Shown here in pieces: positions 7,083-14,937 of a stretch of 47,000 bases of DNA. A model generated the notes under the pieces. The model saw nothing but the letters and a program-made list of their open reading frames with translations, was not told the origin of the DNA and did not search any database. Both the position numbers and the translations under genes were made by a program. Every line of letters begins with the position of its first letter. Position 1 is the stretch's first letter. The stretch is from a virus: IMG/VR virus record IMGVR_UViG_3300041411_000090, positions 1 to 47,000 of that record. One strand, written 5' to 3'.

Positions 7083-8443
7083 GAGACCCATTTAGCCTGG
7101 AAGCGGAACAAAGCGTTCTCGGCGCCATGATGATCGACCCAGCGCTGATTGACTTGCTGGCGGCAGACCTGGAGGCAAAGGACTTTTACTGGCAGGACAA
7201 TGCAGACGTCTTCACGGCAATCATTGAGCTGAACTCGCTTAACCGAAAGATTGACTTTCTGACTGTCGGTGAGCACATCGGCACGCTTGAGAGTGGTGAC
7301 TCAGCGCTTGCCTATGCCGCGCAGATCCAAAATGGAACGCCTAGTGTTGCCAACTCTGAGCAATACGCCAGAATCGTGCGTGAGCGCTCTCTTGATCGCT
7401 GTCTGATAGCTGCCGCTCAAGAGATCCACCAGATTGCGCACAGTACGATGGATACGCCGGACAAGATAGCAGCCGCTCAGTCTGAGATTTTGGCTATCGA
7501 TGGAGAGTCCGCAACAGCCGAGACGGTTGAAGCCTATGACGTACTTGTCGATCACATCGATTTGCTTGAAAAGCGAATGAACCAAGGGGGCGCGATCTCG
7601 GGCATATGCACTGGACTTGAAGACTTCGACAAGCACACAGGAGGATTGCAGCCAGAACAGCTTGTGATCGTCGCTGGGCGTCCAAAGATGGGTAAGACGA
7701 CTCTAGCTATGGATATCGTCCGACATGCTGCTATACGGCAAGGGAAGGAGGTTCTCGTAATCAGTCTGGAAATGAGCAATCGACAGCTCATGGACCGCCT
7801 GATTGCAGCAGAGGGCAAAATCCCGCTTGATGCTATGAAAGATGGCTCCGTCCTGTCGGATTACACGCCATTCCTTGAGATGGCAGCGGGCAATATCAAG
7901 AAGGCACGGATCACGCTATCTGATCGACCAGGCTTAACGATGCGACGTATTCGCTCAATGTGTCGCCGTCACAAGCGCAAGCACGGTCTCGACATGGTAA
8001 TGATCGACCACCTTGGCTTGCTTGATGCGGACGATCCGAAAATGAACCAGGTGGCGAAGGTCACTGAAATCTCGCGTCAGGCAAAACTTCTGGCAAAAGA
8101 GATGAAAATCCCTGTAATCCTGCTATCTCAGTTGAACCGCTCTCTTGAGCAACGGCCAAATAAGCGCCCTGTTCCATCTGACTTGCGAGATTCCGGCTCT
8201 ATCGAGCAAGATGCAGATATGGTGATATTTGTTTACCGTGACGAGGTTTACAACGAGAACAGCGACCGCAAGGGGATTGCTGAGATCATCCTGTCCATTT
8301 CCCGCGAGAGCGAGGCCAAGACGTTCTTCGCAATGTTCCAGGGCCGATACGCACGGTTCGCACCACTTGAGGCCGGCGCATATATTCCTGAAGAAAAGGA
8401 CACTCCTAAGCAAACAGAGAAAGTTCGCGGCATGAAATTCTAA
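7079..8443 (+). CDS. dnaB: Replicative DNA helicase, DnaB family
   Basis: 454 aa, normal length for DnaB. The N-terminal domain starts FSLEAEQSVLGAMM. The RecA-like C-terminal domain has Walker A GRPKMGKTT (200-208), LEMSNRQLMDRL, Walker B LDMVMIDHLGLL, the ILLSQLNRSLEQRPNKRP segment and DLRDSGSIEQDADMVIFVYRDE. This hexameric helicase unwinds DNA 5' to 3' at the phage fork. GAGGGG lies upstream within the preceding gene. Confidence 0.98.
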   Translation: MRDPFSLEAEQSVLGAMMIDPALIDLLAADLEAKDFYWQDNADVFTAIIELNSLNRKIDFLTVGEHIGTLESGDSALAYAAQIQNGTPSVANSEQYARIVRERSLDRCLIAAAQEIHQIAHSTMDTPDKIAAAQSEILAIDGESATAETVEAYDVLVDHIDLLEKRMNQGGAISGICTGLEDFDKHTGGLQPEQLVIVAGRPKMGKTTLAMDIVRHAAIRQGKEVLVISLEMSNRQLMDRLIAAEGKIPLDAMKDGSVLSDYTPFLEMAAGNIKKARITLSDRPGLTMRRIRSMCRRHKRKHGLDMVMIDHLGLLDADDPKMNQVAKVTEISRQAKLLAKEMKIPVILLSQLNRSLEQRPNKRPVPSDLRDSGSIEQDADMVIFVYRDEVYNENSDRKGIAEIILSISRESEAKTFFAMFQGRYARFAPLEAGAYIPEEKDTPKQTEKVRGMKF

Positions 8444-8455
8444 TGGAGGCCCAAG

Positions 8456-8710
8456 ATGACTTCATATGCGGAACCTGTTTCGTCACACAACTTGGCGATC
8501 CTGTCAATTGCCGAGATCGAAGCCATAGAGAGCCACAAAGCGGACTGTCTCCAGAGATGGAAGCTAGCTCGGGACCATGCCAGCGCGATCTATTTGGGGT
8601 TGAAGGCGAATCGGGGTAGGATTTGGGCAGAACGTGAGCTCAAGACCAGGCCAGAAATCGAAGCCGAAACCAGGCGCCAACTGAATTTATTGCTGAAGGT
8701 GAAGAAATGA
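8456..8710 (+). CDS. Hypothetical protein, 84 aa
   Basis: Mostly helical, charged protein (LSIAEIEAIESHKADCLQRW, then EAETRRQLNLLLKVKK). GGAGG precedes the ATG and the stop overlaps the next start. No family recognised; location between helicase and RusA suggests a replication or recombination accessory. Confidence 0.8.
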   Translation: MTSYAEPVSSHNLAILSIAEIEAIESHKADCLQRWKLARDHASAIYLGLKANRGRIWAERELKTRPEIEAETRRQLNLLLKVKK

Positions 8711-8964
8711 TCGAACGACAACAGGCAATCGCTTACTACGCGCCAACAAGGGGGCGCCGTTACTTGACGCCAGCAGCAGCAATCAAAGCGGAGGCGCGGG
8801 CGATTATCAACAAGCACTTCCCGCCAGAAGTGCCAAGCCCGTGCGGAGAGCATTGCGGATGGTGTGGCGATCCCGGCTGGAGCCTTGAGGTAGATCAGCC
8901 TGAACGATATGCGCGTTATTTCGCGAAACTCAAGCGCGCACTAAGGAATCGATTCAATGCTTGA
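8707..8964 (+). CDS. Hypothetical Cys-containing protein, 85 aa
   Basis: The central CGEHCGWCGDPGW cluster suggests metal binding. The termini are basic (YYAPTRGRRYL, KLKRALRNRF). ATGA-coupled to the upstream gene and overlapping the RusA start by 8 bp. Function unknown. Confidence 0.8.
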   Translation: MIERQQAIAYYAPTRGRRYLTPAAAIKAEARAIINKHFPPEVPSPCGEHCGWCGDPGWSLEVDQPERYARYFAKLKRALRNRFNA

Positions 8965-9307
8965 GATAACAGTCCCCTACCCGCCCAAAGAGCTAAACCC
9001 GAACACCAAACTGCACTGGGCAGCAAAGATGGGCTACATCAAGATGTATCGCGGCACCTGCAAGGCCATAGCAGGAGAATCTAGCCACGTTATCCCTGAC
9101 GGCGACCTCGTGCTAGACCTTGAGTTCTTTCCGCCTGACAATCGACGCAGGGACGACGACAACATGATCTCCAGCTTCAAGGCGGGTAGAGATGGTATTG
9201 CCGAGGCGCTGGACCTTGATGACGTTAGGTTTCAGCTTCGGGTGCGCACTCGTGACAAGTTCCCAGGCGGAAAGGTCGTGGTGAAAATCTATGAGGACGT
9301 GGAATGA
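8957..9307 (+). CDS. rusA: RusA-type Holliday junction resolvase
   Basis: 116 aa. PYPPKELNPNTKLHW at the N-terminus and the catalytic block RRRDDDNMISSFKAGRDGI (D66-D68, K75, D79) are diagnostic of RusA. The enzyme cuts four-way junctions with Mg2+. It would resolve recombination intermediates made by the RecE/SSB pathway and debranch DNA before packaging. Confidence 0.95.
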   Translation: MLEITVPYPPKELNPNTKLHWAAKMGYIKMYRGTCKAIAGESSHVIPDGDLVLDLEFFPPDNRRRDDDNMISSFKAGRDGIAEALDLDDVRFQLRVRTRDKFPGGKVVVKIYEDVE

Positions 9308-9648
9308 AATTCATCGTATGCGGCGGACGTGATTACGCAGACCGAACCCGACTGAATCAGGTGCTTGATGGCGTACACAAGAAATGCACGATCCACGCGA
9401 TTATCGAGGGTGGCGCTAATGGGGCTGATCGACTGGCTAGGGAATGGGCGCTAGAGAAAGGAGTACAGGTGTTTACGGCGATTGCTAACTGGAAGCTGTA
9501 CGGAAATGGCGCAGGGCCGAAACGAAACGCGGCAATGCTCGCACTGGAGCCTGATGGTGTGATTGCGTTTCCTGGTGGCAGTGGTACACGGGATATGACC
9601 AGAATCGCCGAACTATCAGACGTCAAAGTCATGCACATTCTCTTCTGA
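9304..9648 (+). CDS. DUF2493/YspA-like SLOG-fold protein, 114 aa
   Basis: MKFIVCGGRDYADR, then EGGANGADRLAREWA, GPKRNAAMLALEPDGVIAFPGGSGTRDM is the SLOG (Rossmann-like, nucleotide-binding) signature of the DUF2493 family. Related folds bind or make signalling nucleotides; phage members are untested. ATGA-coupled to RusA and last gene of the replication block. Confidence 0.9.
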   Translation: MKFIVCGGRDYADRTRLNQVLDGVHKKCTIHAIIEGGANGADRLAREWALEKGVQVFTAIANWKLYGNGAGPKRNAAMLALEPDGVIAFPGGSGTRDMTRIAELSDVKVMHILF

Positions 9649-9654
9649 AATAGC

Positions 9655-9683
9655 TTGACGCCAACCCAGCAGCACCGTAAATT
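9655..9683 (+). promoter_or_regulatory. Promoter TTGACG-N17-TAAATT
   Basis: -35 TTGACG (9655-9660), exactly 17 bp, -10 TAAATT (9678-9683), in the 70-bp gap before the accessory block. It matches the TTGACG class at 4018(-), 24273(+), 28711(-) and 32306(-). Confidence 0.7.
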
Positions 9684-9718
9684 GTTTTCACATTCAGAGC
9701 ATTCGGTAGGGGTAGGAA

Positions 9719-10228
9719 ATGAAACTGGAAATTCGAGATAAAGATCACGCTGCAATTCTTGAGAAGGCATTCCACGCTCAAGAGATTATTGAGTTCCATG
9801 GTGTGTCCATGGCTATTCACGAGTTTGGATTCAATTTCGATGGTCGTCCAAGCTGGACTGTTGGGCTGGCTGAAGTCTTCAAACCGCAATGGAATGAAGG
9901 CGGAAAGCCGCCAGCAGGGACAATCTGTGAATACACCGACGTTCACGGCCTGAAGTGGTATGGCTGCGAAATCATCGCGTATCACGGCGACCATGTATGG
10001 CTGCGTACAACCGTAGCTCAGCGCGACCATGTGAAAGTGTTTGGCGCTTTCCGATTCCGTCCGTTGCGTACGGCTGAACAGATAGAAGCGGACGAGCGCT
10101 TGCATAAGATCAAAAGTGCCTGTGCTGATATCGCGGCGAAAGTAGAGCCATGGAACGAAAATATTGATTGCAGTCAGGCCGTGCGCGCAGTAATCGAGGC
10201 AATGATTGACGCCGGCTACCGCAAGTAA
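9719..10228 (+). CDS. Hypothetical accessory protein, 169 aa; paralogue of 20685-21218
   Basis: The C-terminal two thirds carry a module shared with the protein at 20685-21218: PPAGTICEY...WYGCEIIAYHGDHVWL...FRFRPLRTAEQIEADE...ADI...AVIEAMIDAGYRK. The PP-G-EY/V-W pattern looks like a small beta-barrel, followed by FRPLRTAEQ and a helical tail. Function unknown. It is the first gene behind the TTGACG promoter and is followed directly by palindrome copy 2. Confidence 0.8.
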   Translation: MKLEIRDKDHAAILEKAFHAQEIIEFHGVSMAIHEFGFNFDGRPSWTVGLAEVFKPQWNEGGKPPAGTICEYTDVHGLKWYGCEIIAYHGDHVWLRTTVAQRDHVKVFGAFRFRPLRTAEQIEADERLHKIKSACADIAAKVEPWNENIDCSQAVRAVIEAMIDAGYRK

Positions 10229-10230
10229 GT

Positions 10231-10244
10231 GTTTTCCAGAGAAC
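10231..10244. repeat. 14-bp palindrome, copy 2
   Basis: GTTTTCCAGAGAAC, a two-mismatch copy of GTTCTCCGGAGAAC, starting 3 bp after the stop of 9719-10228 and followed by AGTT as in copy 4. Confidence 0.65.
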
Positions 10245-10272
10245 AGTTAAATTGAGAGTTTGGAGGGGTGTG

Positions 10273-10527
10273 ATGGATAGCAGGCAGCAGTTTGAAGAGT
10301 GGGCGAGCGATAACGGTAAATGGCCTAAAGCCGTAGAGCGAAACGGTGAAGGCTATAAATTCATGAAGACGCATACTGACTGGCTAGCTTGGAAGGCAGC
10401 ACGAGAATCAGTTGTTGTAATCCTACCGGCAAGGGTAGAAAATCTTCTTGACAAGCAATATGGAGAATTTATGGATTCTGAATGTGTTGAACACGCAATC
10501 AACTCTGCGGGAATTCGCACCAAATGA
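10273..10527 (+). CDS. SRxxFExW-type small protein, 84 aa (paralogue 1)
   Basis: MDSRQQFEEWASDNGKW and TDWLAWKAARESVV form a pattern repeated in the proteins at 10861 and 12926: an N-terminal FExW helix and a W-xAWxAAR helix. The start is fixed by the strong GGAGGGG site 5 nt upstream. The family is common in phages of pseudomonads and enterobacteria; function unknown. Confidence 0.8.
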   Translation: MDSRQQFEEWASDNGKWPKAVERNGEGYKFMKTHTDWLAWKAARESVVVILPARVENLLDKQYGEFMDSECVEHAINSAGIRTK

Positions 10528-10697
10528 CCCTAACCGAACTACTCCCCCTCCTAATCGCCATCTACGAAAAACACGGCGACCTTCCACTCGCTACAGGCTT
10601 CGACGACCATAAGCCTATTGTGGGGGCGCTGGTTAGTGAGTTTGAGAAGACGAGCGAGCTTGGTAAGAAGGGCGAGCGTTTCGTGGACTTTTACTAA
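10524..10697 (+). CDS. Small hypothetical protein, 57 aa
   Basis: MTLTELLPLLIAIYEKHGDL, then FDDHKPIVGALVSEFE and RFVDFY. Helical, acidic. ATGA overlap with the upstream gene and TAATG overlap with the next, so it fits tightly into the operon. Function unknown. Confidence 0.75.
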   Translation: MTLTELLPLLIAIYEKHGDLPLATGFDDHKPIVGALVSEFEKTSELGKKGERFVDFY

Positions 10698-10864
10698 TGG
10701 ACGAATACGAGAGAGAAATAGCAAAAGACATCATGGCAGAGCTTCTTAAGCCAATCATTGAACAGATGGTAAAGATGGCTGTTGAATATGTTGTGCAAGA
10801 GGCGTACAAACAAGACAAAGGACGCCATCAGCCGTTCTGGACAAAGCAATGGAGGAAGTCATGA
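10697..10864 (+). CDS. Small helical hypothetical protein, 55 aa
   Basis: MDEYEREIAKDIMAELLKPI with an amphipathic helix to about residue 38 and a basic tail (RHQPFWTKQWRKS). Overlaps its neighbours by TAATG and ATGA, which supports it despite its size. Confidence 0.65.
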   Translation: MDEYEREIAKDIMAELLKPIIEQMVKMAVEYVVQEAYKQDKGRHQPFWTKQWRKS

Positions 10865-11148
10865 GCAGCAGAGAAGAGTTTGAGGCTTGGGCCGAGCCTT
10901 ACCACCGAGAGGCTGGGAATTGGTACGAAAGAGACGGGGGAATGTTTGAGCTTTTCGTTGACGGATCATACCGAGTGAGATGGCTAGAAAGCGACTTTGT
11001 TGCATGGCAAGCCTCCCGCGCTCACGAATCCGACCTGCTCGCAGCGCTAAAAGCCATAACCAACTCCGGCCCCGACGCAATACCGATCAATGAGGCGTTT
11101 GAGATGGCGCATAGGGCGATTGAGCGGGTTAATGGAGGGAAGGTATGA
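10861..11148 (+). CDS. SRxxFExW-type small protein, 95 aa (paralogue 2)
   Basis: MSSREEFEAWAEPYHREAG, then RVRWLESDFVAWQASRAHE, then a helical C-terminus with ALKAITNSGPDAI. Same architecture as the proteins at 10273 and 12926. The second ATG of the frame is chosen because GGAGG precedes it and it overlaps the upstream stop (ATGA). Function unknown. Confidence 0.82.
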   Translation: MSSREEFEAWAEPYHREAGNWYERDGGMFELFVDGSYRVRWLESDFVAWQASRAHESDLLAALKAITNSGPDAIPINEAFEMAHRAIERVNGGKV

Positions 11149-11471
11149 GTCCGTATACGAAAGGGCCGTGGGATTACGCCACGCGAACAGAGAATGACAT
11201 CCTGATCAGCGTAAGGATTAACGACGCTAGCCATGCGACTGTCTGCACTGTTCACGGATCGACTAGCCCGATGAATGATCAGTACGTTGGAGCTTCTAAG
11301 CTGACGGCTAACGTTAGACTGATTTGTTCCGCTCCAGACTTGCTTGATGCGTTAAAGCTGTTGCTTGCTGAAGTTAATGGAAATGATCTAAGCCAAGAAG
11401 AGTCGGATCGGCTGGATCACGCTATAGAAATGGCACAATCTGCAATAGCAAAAGCTACAACAATTCAATAA
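11145..11471 (+). CDS. Conserved phage hypothetical, 108 aa
   Basis: YTKGPWDYATR near the N-terminus and ANVRLICSAPDLLDALKLLL in the middle form the TPGPW...ANARLIAAAPELLEAL pattern that I know from many phage proteins of unknown function. ATGA-coupled to the upstream gene; the first run of accessory genes ends here. Confidence 0.85.
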   Translation: MSPYTKGPWDYATRTENDILISVRINDASHATVCTVHGSTSPMNDQYVGASKLTANVRLICSAPDLLDALKLLLAEVNGNDLSQEESDRLDHAIEMAQSAIAKATTIQ

Positions 11472-11531
11472 CTTAATAGTTAAACCTAATCGATAAGTCG
11501 CCTTTCATAGTAATACTATTTGGAGTGGGAT

Positions 11532-11840
11532 ATGAACAACATTCGCGCAAAGTTTGAAGAGATTTGGCCGGTGCCTGAAGGGGTGTATTGGTATGGAGAA
11601 TATAGTACGCACCTATATTCAATGCTGGTTGCAGCAAGGGAGCACAACGCCCGCCTCGACACCTTCACCCGCTGCCAGGAGATGATGGCTATTCCAGAAA
11701 TCACTAAGGCGAACGTTCAGTTCGCGCTTAACTGTCAGATGGAAGATCCGAGCGACGACGAAGAGATTGGATTCTGCGAGGGTGTTAGCTGGTGCCTTGC
11801 ATTCATCAAACAAGAAATAGCGAAGAGGAATCGCAAATGA
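11532..11840 (+). CDS. Hypothetical protein, 102 aa
   Basis: MNNIRAKFEEIWPVPEGVYW resembles the FExW opening of the SRxxFExW family, but the rest differs (EHNARLDTFTRCQEMM, IGFCEGVSWCLAFIKQEI). GGAG upstream favours the second ATG. Function unknown. Confidence 0.78.
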   Translation: MNNIRAKFEEIWPVPEGVYWYGEYSTHLYSMLVAAREHNARLDTFTRCQEMMAIPEITKANVQFALNCQMEDPSDDEEIGFCEGVSWCLAFIKQEIAKRNRK

Positions 11841-12097
11841 ACGCACTACCCGGACAGATGGAATTGGCGACAGTGATTGATCATAAGCCGAGCAAGACTA
11901 GCTTCGGAGAACATGTTGCTTGCTCGGAGGATGGCGTTCTGCACTGGATGAGCGGTCGCAAATTCCAAAACTGCGAGCTATACACGTCGCCTGATACCGG
12001 TGTGCGCCTAGCTAAGATGCTGGCGCAATACGACGACTCGCCCTCATCGCAATTGTGGGGCGACATTCAGCGGTTGGCGCGGGAAATACTGAAATGA
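11837..12097 (+). CDS. Hypothetical protein, 86 aa
   Basis: MNALPGQMELATVIDHKP, LHWMSGRKFQNCELYTSPD and a helical end. The start is set by the ATGA overlap with the upstream stop. No family recognised. Confidence 0.75.
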   Translation: MNALPGQMELATVIDHKPSKTSFGEHVACSEDGVLHWMSGRKFQNCELYTSPDTGVRLAKMLAQYDDSPSSQLWGDIQRLAREILK

Positions 12098-12282
12098 GCA
12101 AAGAAACAGAATTGAAGGCATGCCCGTTTTGTGGTTGTGCGCCAGGTATCACAGCTCCGTTCGGAACGTTATGTGTGAGCTGCCATAACCCGAAATGCCT
12201 GATGAAGCCTAGCACTTGGCTTAATTGCAGTGATTCGACCGATCTTAGGGTTGTGGCTAAGCACTGGAACACTCGCAAATAA
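12094..12282 (+). CDS. Lar-like zinc-ribbon protein, 62 aa
   Basis: MSKETELKACPFCGCAPGI, then CVSCHNPKC and AKHWNTRK is the restriction-alleviation Lar pattern with CxxC pairs. The start is set by the ATGA overlap. Second Lar-like gene of the genome (the other is at 3214). It ends the first accessory transcript, before a terminator. Confidence 0.85.
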   Translation: MSKETELKACPFCGCAPGITAPFGTLCVSCHNPKCLMKPSTWLNCSDSTDLRVVAKHWNTRK

Positions 12283-12299
12283 CCCTTGCAAAACCACCA

Positions 12300-12327
12300 A
12301 AAGGCTCCTAATGTGAGCCTTTCTTTT
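12300..12327 (+). terminator. Intrinsic terminator
   Basis: AAAGGCTC/GAGCCTTT 8-bp stem with 7-nt loop, then CTTTTT. It closes the gene run 9719-12282. Confidence 0.8.
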
Positions 12328-12352
12328 TGGATTATTTTTGGAGGGGTTACAC

Positions 12353-12514
12353 ATGAGCAGCGAACGACCAGAGAATCACATGCTTACGATCAAGGGTAAA
12401 CACTTCTATTGCGACTGTGGCTGTAATGTCTTCACACGTCCATTCAAGGACCAGCCGAATCGATACAAGTGCAACTCTTGTGACGCAACGTACACCACGG
12501 AGCCAGCCAAATGA
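12353..12514 (+). CDS. Small zinc-finger-like protein, 53 aa
   Basis: HFYCDCGCNVF and RYKCNSCDATY supply two Cys pairs typical of a single zinc ribbon. GGAGGGG lies 8 nt before the ATG, and the stop overlaps the next start (ATGA). Function unknown. Confidence 0.75.
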   Translation: MSSERPENHMLTIKGKHFYCDCGCNVFTRPFKDQPNRYKCNSCDATYTTEPAK

Positions 12515-12852
12515 CCATCTCAACCACAACCCTAAAAAACGCAGCCCGAGCGATTGAGTGTGACCTGTGGACTGACCCTGACGGCGCGAACTACCTGGCT
12601 AAGGATGGGGCTATTCTTCGGCGGTGGGAGCCTGCTACGAATGACACGGATGCATTTAGACTAGCGGCCAACCTGCGCATGCAGACAGCGACAACCCTCT
12701 ACGCAGCCTTTGCAGATTCGGAAGACGAAGAAATTATGGTAAGAATTGCATTTGAGGCTGATGGCCGCGATAGATTAGATCCGTTCACAGCAATGCGTCA
12801 TGCCATCACTGTCTGCGCGTCAAAAATTGGAGAATCCATCAAATGCCAATAA
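12511..12852 (+). CDS. Hypothetical protein, 113 aa
   Basis: Contains LRRWEPATNDTDAFRLAANLRM, a pattern (NDxDAxRLAxxL) seen in small phage proteins of unknown function, flanked by helical segments. ATGA-coupled to the zinc-finger gene. Confidence 0.8.
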   Translation: MTISTTTLKNAARAIECDLWTDPDGANYLAKDGAILRRWEPATNDTDAFRLAANLRMQTATTLYAAFADSEDEEIMVRIAFEADGRDRLDPFTAMRHAITVCASKIGESIKCQ

Positions 12853-12929
12853 TCGCTTGCACATGGTTCGCGTGGACCTATATTCTGACTGCCGTTAAGG
12901 TGAAAATTAGTTATTGGAGGGGTGTATGA
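12843..12929 (+). CDS. Possible 28-aa membrane peptide
   Basis: MPIIACTWFAWTYILTAVKV is hydrophobic and could span a membrane; a short basic tail follows. It overlaps the upstream stop by 10 bp and the next start by ATGA. The tail codons also form the ribosome site of the next gene, so this may be only a leader or chance frame. Confidence 0.35.
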   Translation: MPIIACTWFAWTYILTAVKVKISYWRGV

Positions 12930-13258
12930 GTATTCAGAAAGACTTCGATAAATGGTTGCGTAGTCAGCCGCACGTTCTAAACATTGGATTCAACAAGGCA
13001 ACAGGTAGGTATCTGCTTGCCGAAGATGAAACAGCTTGGCAGGCGTGGCAAGCCGCCGTAGCGGCAAACAGAGAAGACAAGGAAATTCTCATAAAGGACG
13101 CCAGTCGGTATGCATGGTTGAGAGACAACGATTTCCTGCATAACTGGGTAAATCTACATGTATGTGATCAGCACAGGTACGCAGAGCTGACAGATGCTGC
13201 GATTGATCGAGCCATGGGAATCGACTCGCGACTAAACGATTCTCCGGAGAACCCTTAA
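12926..13258 (+). CDS. SRxxFExW-type small protein, 110 aa (paralogue 3)
   Basis: MSIQKDFDKWLRSQPHVLN and DETAWQAWQAAVAANREDKE repeat the design of the proteins at 10273 and 10861. The C-terminal ASRYAWLRDNDF...DAAIDRAMGI is also common in small phage proteins. GGAGGGG decides the start. The last codons contain palindrome copy 3. Confidence 0.82.
   Translation: MSIQKDFDKWLRSQPHVLNIGFNKATGRYLLAEDETAWQAWQAAVAANREDKEILIKDASRYAWLRDNDFLHNWVNLHVCDQHRYAELTDAAIDRAMGIDSRLNDSPENP
13239..13252. repeat. 14-bp palindrome, copy 3
   Basis: ATTCTCCGGAGAAC, one outer mismatch, encoding the SPEN residues just before the stop of 12926-13258. Confidence 0.7.
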
Positions 13259-13482
13259 TGCCAACGCTGAGCATCCTAGGGCTCACTCTGGAGGCCGATA
13301 TAGCCTACGCCCACACACACCCAGCAACCGAGCACGCAAACGGCCACAGCGAGCTTGAGTGGACTCTCACGCAAGGCACGGACGAAATAGGCGCAACAAT
13401 TTCTCGAAAAGGTCTTGACTTAATTTCAAATCAGTTTCAGAGTGACATCGAACGCGCTATTTGGGCGCAGATAGGGAGATAG
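13258..13482 (+). CDS. Hypothetical protein, 74 aa
   Basis: MPTLSILGLTLEADIAYAHT and ELEWTLTQGTDEIGATISRK suggest a small beta-rich fold. TAATG overlap with the upstream gene. Function unknown. Confidence 0.75.
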   Translation: MPTLSILGLTLEADIAYAHTHPATEHANGHSELEWTLTQGTDEIGATISRKGLDLISNQFQSDIERAIWAQIGR

Positions 13483-13485
13483 GGA

Positions 13486-13674
13486 ATGGCTAAGCCAGAT
13501 TGGTCGGACGCCCCATCATGGGCGGAATGGCTTGCACTAGACAGTTGCGGTGAGTGGTATTGGTATGAGTTTAAGCCTTCATGGAAGCACGGACGATGGG
13601 ACTATTCTGGCGCCGTAATGCTTGCAAGCCCGTCGAACCCTCACTCAAGCGAAACCCTGGAGCAAAGACCATGA
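13486..13674 (+). CDS. Trp-rich hypothetical protein, 62 aa
   Basis: MAKPDWSDAPSWAEWLA, then GEWYWYEFKPSW resembles short phage proteins with a PDWSxAPxWAxW opening. AGGGA precedes the start. ATGA overlap with the next gene. Confidence 0.78.
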   Translation: MAKPDWSDAPSWAEWLALDSCGEWYWYEFKPSWKHGRWDYSGAVMLASPSNPHSSETLEQRP

Positions 13675-13898
13675 GCATCACCGTCACCCAAGCACGCATC
13701 GCACTTGAAGCCGCGCACATGGCATACGTGCAGGCAGACATAGAACACCCGACCGCTACCCACATCGCAAAAGAAGCGCTTACCAATGCGCGCCACGAAT
13801 ACTGGAATGCGTGTGCTGAATTCTGCACCAAGCTTGAGTTCGCTACGGATCTGGCTGACGTGCATGACGAGCTGATCACTCAGGGGCTTTGGACATGA
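13671..13898 (+). CDS. Helical hypothetical protein, 75 aa
   Basis: MSITVTQARIALEAAHMAYV followed by Ala-rich helices. The start is set by the ATGA overlap. No family recognised. Confidence 0.72.
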   Translation: MSITVTQARIALEAAHMAYVQADIEHPTATHIAKEALTNARHEYWNACAEFCTKLEFATDLADVHDELITQGLWT

Positions 13899-14185
13899 GC
13901 GAGTTGCAGCCTGGGATGTTGGCGCTGGTGATTGGTTGTAAAAATGTTCATGAGAACCTAGGAAAGATTGTTGAGCTTGATCGTTTCGTAATGGCTGGCG
14001 AAATAGCATTAGACGCGCCCGCAAGAGATAATTTTTGGGTTATAAAGGGCGAAGGTATTGGGTACACGCTTGGTGGGCGGACGATTATCGGATCTATCGG
14101 CCTAGCAAAACCAAAACACCTTTCACCCATCAAACCAGAAGCCGACCCGCTCGACGTAACCCATAAGGAAGAACTACATGCGTGA
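13895..14185 (+). CDS. Hypothetical SH3-like protein, 96 aa
   Basis: MSELQPGMLALVIGCKNVHENLG and KIVELDRFVMAG resemble the short SH3-like barrels found in phage accessory proteins (PGxLALVxGcxxxpxNxGrxVxl). The start is set by ATGA coupling. Function unknown. Confidence 0.78.
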   Translation: MSELQPGMLALVIGCKNVHENLGKIVELDRFVMAGEIALDAPARDNFWVIKGEGIGYTLGGRTIIGSIGLAKPKHLSPIKPEADPLDVTHKEELHA

Positions 14186-14363
14186 AGTCATAATGGAAAT
14201 GCTAAATCGCGGATGGACTTATCCGATTATCAGTCTGAGAACAGGGATCACTGAGAATCGGTTGCGGGATTGCAATTTGGGTGTGAGGGAAGAACGAAGA
14301 CTGCTTGAGGTAGCTGAGACCGAAGCAGGCTTGGACATCGACGAACTGGAGCTGAATCAATGA
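14178..14363 (+). CDS. Small HTH-like protein, 61 aa
   Basis: MLNRGWTYPIISLRTGITEN then RLRDCNLG looks like a helix-turn-helix of the type used in small phage regulators, followed by an acidic helix. Overlaps neighbours by 8 and 4 bp. Its target is unknown. Confidence 0.7.
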   Translation: MREVIMEMLNRGWTYPIISLRTGITENRLRDCNLGVREERRLLEVAETEAGLDIDELELNQ

Positions 14364-14839
14364 GCCGCAGCGACGGAAGCACAGCAGACTATTATGTACT
14401 CCCTGAGGGCGCTACACAGCTTCAGGATTTGATCAGCCATCGCGATATGAATTCGCAAATAGGTGAAATATTCAGGGCTTGCTATCGGTACGGTATTGTC
14501 AGCCATAGCGACAAGATGCGAGACGCCAAGAAGATACGCTTCTATGCTCAGGCTGAGGTTGAGCGGCTGGAGAAGTTGAACACTGGCGGATCTATCCCCG
14601 CGAGCACCACGTATATCGTTGGCGAGCAGGCTTCGGAGCAGACTTATAGCATTTGGCTTGAAGCCCCAAAGGAGGCGACTCATTACACGGCGGCTGACGA
14701 GGATAATTACGCGGCGTTCTGGAAAGAAGAAGGCGGTGTATTTACTGACTGCTGGACAAGCGGCAATCACTATACTGGCGCTAGATATAAACCGGAGCCG
14801 CACCTTCTGCAATCCCGCCCAACGAGCACAGCCAAATGA
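14360..14839 (+). CDS. Hypothetical two-part protein, 159 aa
   Basis: The first half is helical (YGIVSHSDKMRDAKKIRFYA). The second half, EAPKEATHYTAADEDNYAAFWK then GVFTDCW, matches a motif seen in many accessory phage proteins (PxgATHyxpe...FW). Function unknown. An 8-codon ATGA-coupled frame follows at 14836-14862, which I do not call a gene. The accessory run ends at the next terminator. Confidence 0.8.
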   Translation: MSRSDGSTADYYVLPEGATQLQDLISHRDMNSQIGEIFRACYRYGIVSHSDKMRDAKKIRFYAQAEVERLEKLNTGGSIPASTTYIVGEQASEQTYSIWLEAPKEATHYTAADEDNYAAFWKEEGGVFTDCWTSGNHYTGARYKPEPHLLQSRPTSTAK

Positions 14840-14872
14840 CCGAATACAACGAGCAGCGCTAAAAATTCAATC

Positions 14873-14896
14873 AAGGCCCGGATTCAGGGCCTTTTT
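14873..14896 (+). terminator. Intrinsic terminator
   Basis: AAGGCCC/GGGCCTT 7-bp stem with 7-nt loop and a TTTTT tail. It separates the accessory run from the metallophosphoesterase gene. Confidence 0.8.
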
Positions 14897-14937
14897 ATTG
14901 CATAATGGATTTACACAAGATCGGTTGAGGGATGAAA

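Noticed and set aside
14836-14862. Eight-codon ATGA-coupled frame as a gene
   Set aside because: Too short to judge, with no ribosome site of its own; probably a remnant or chance.
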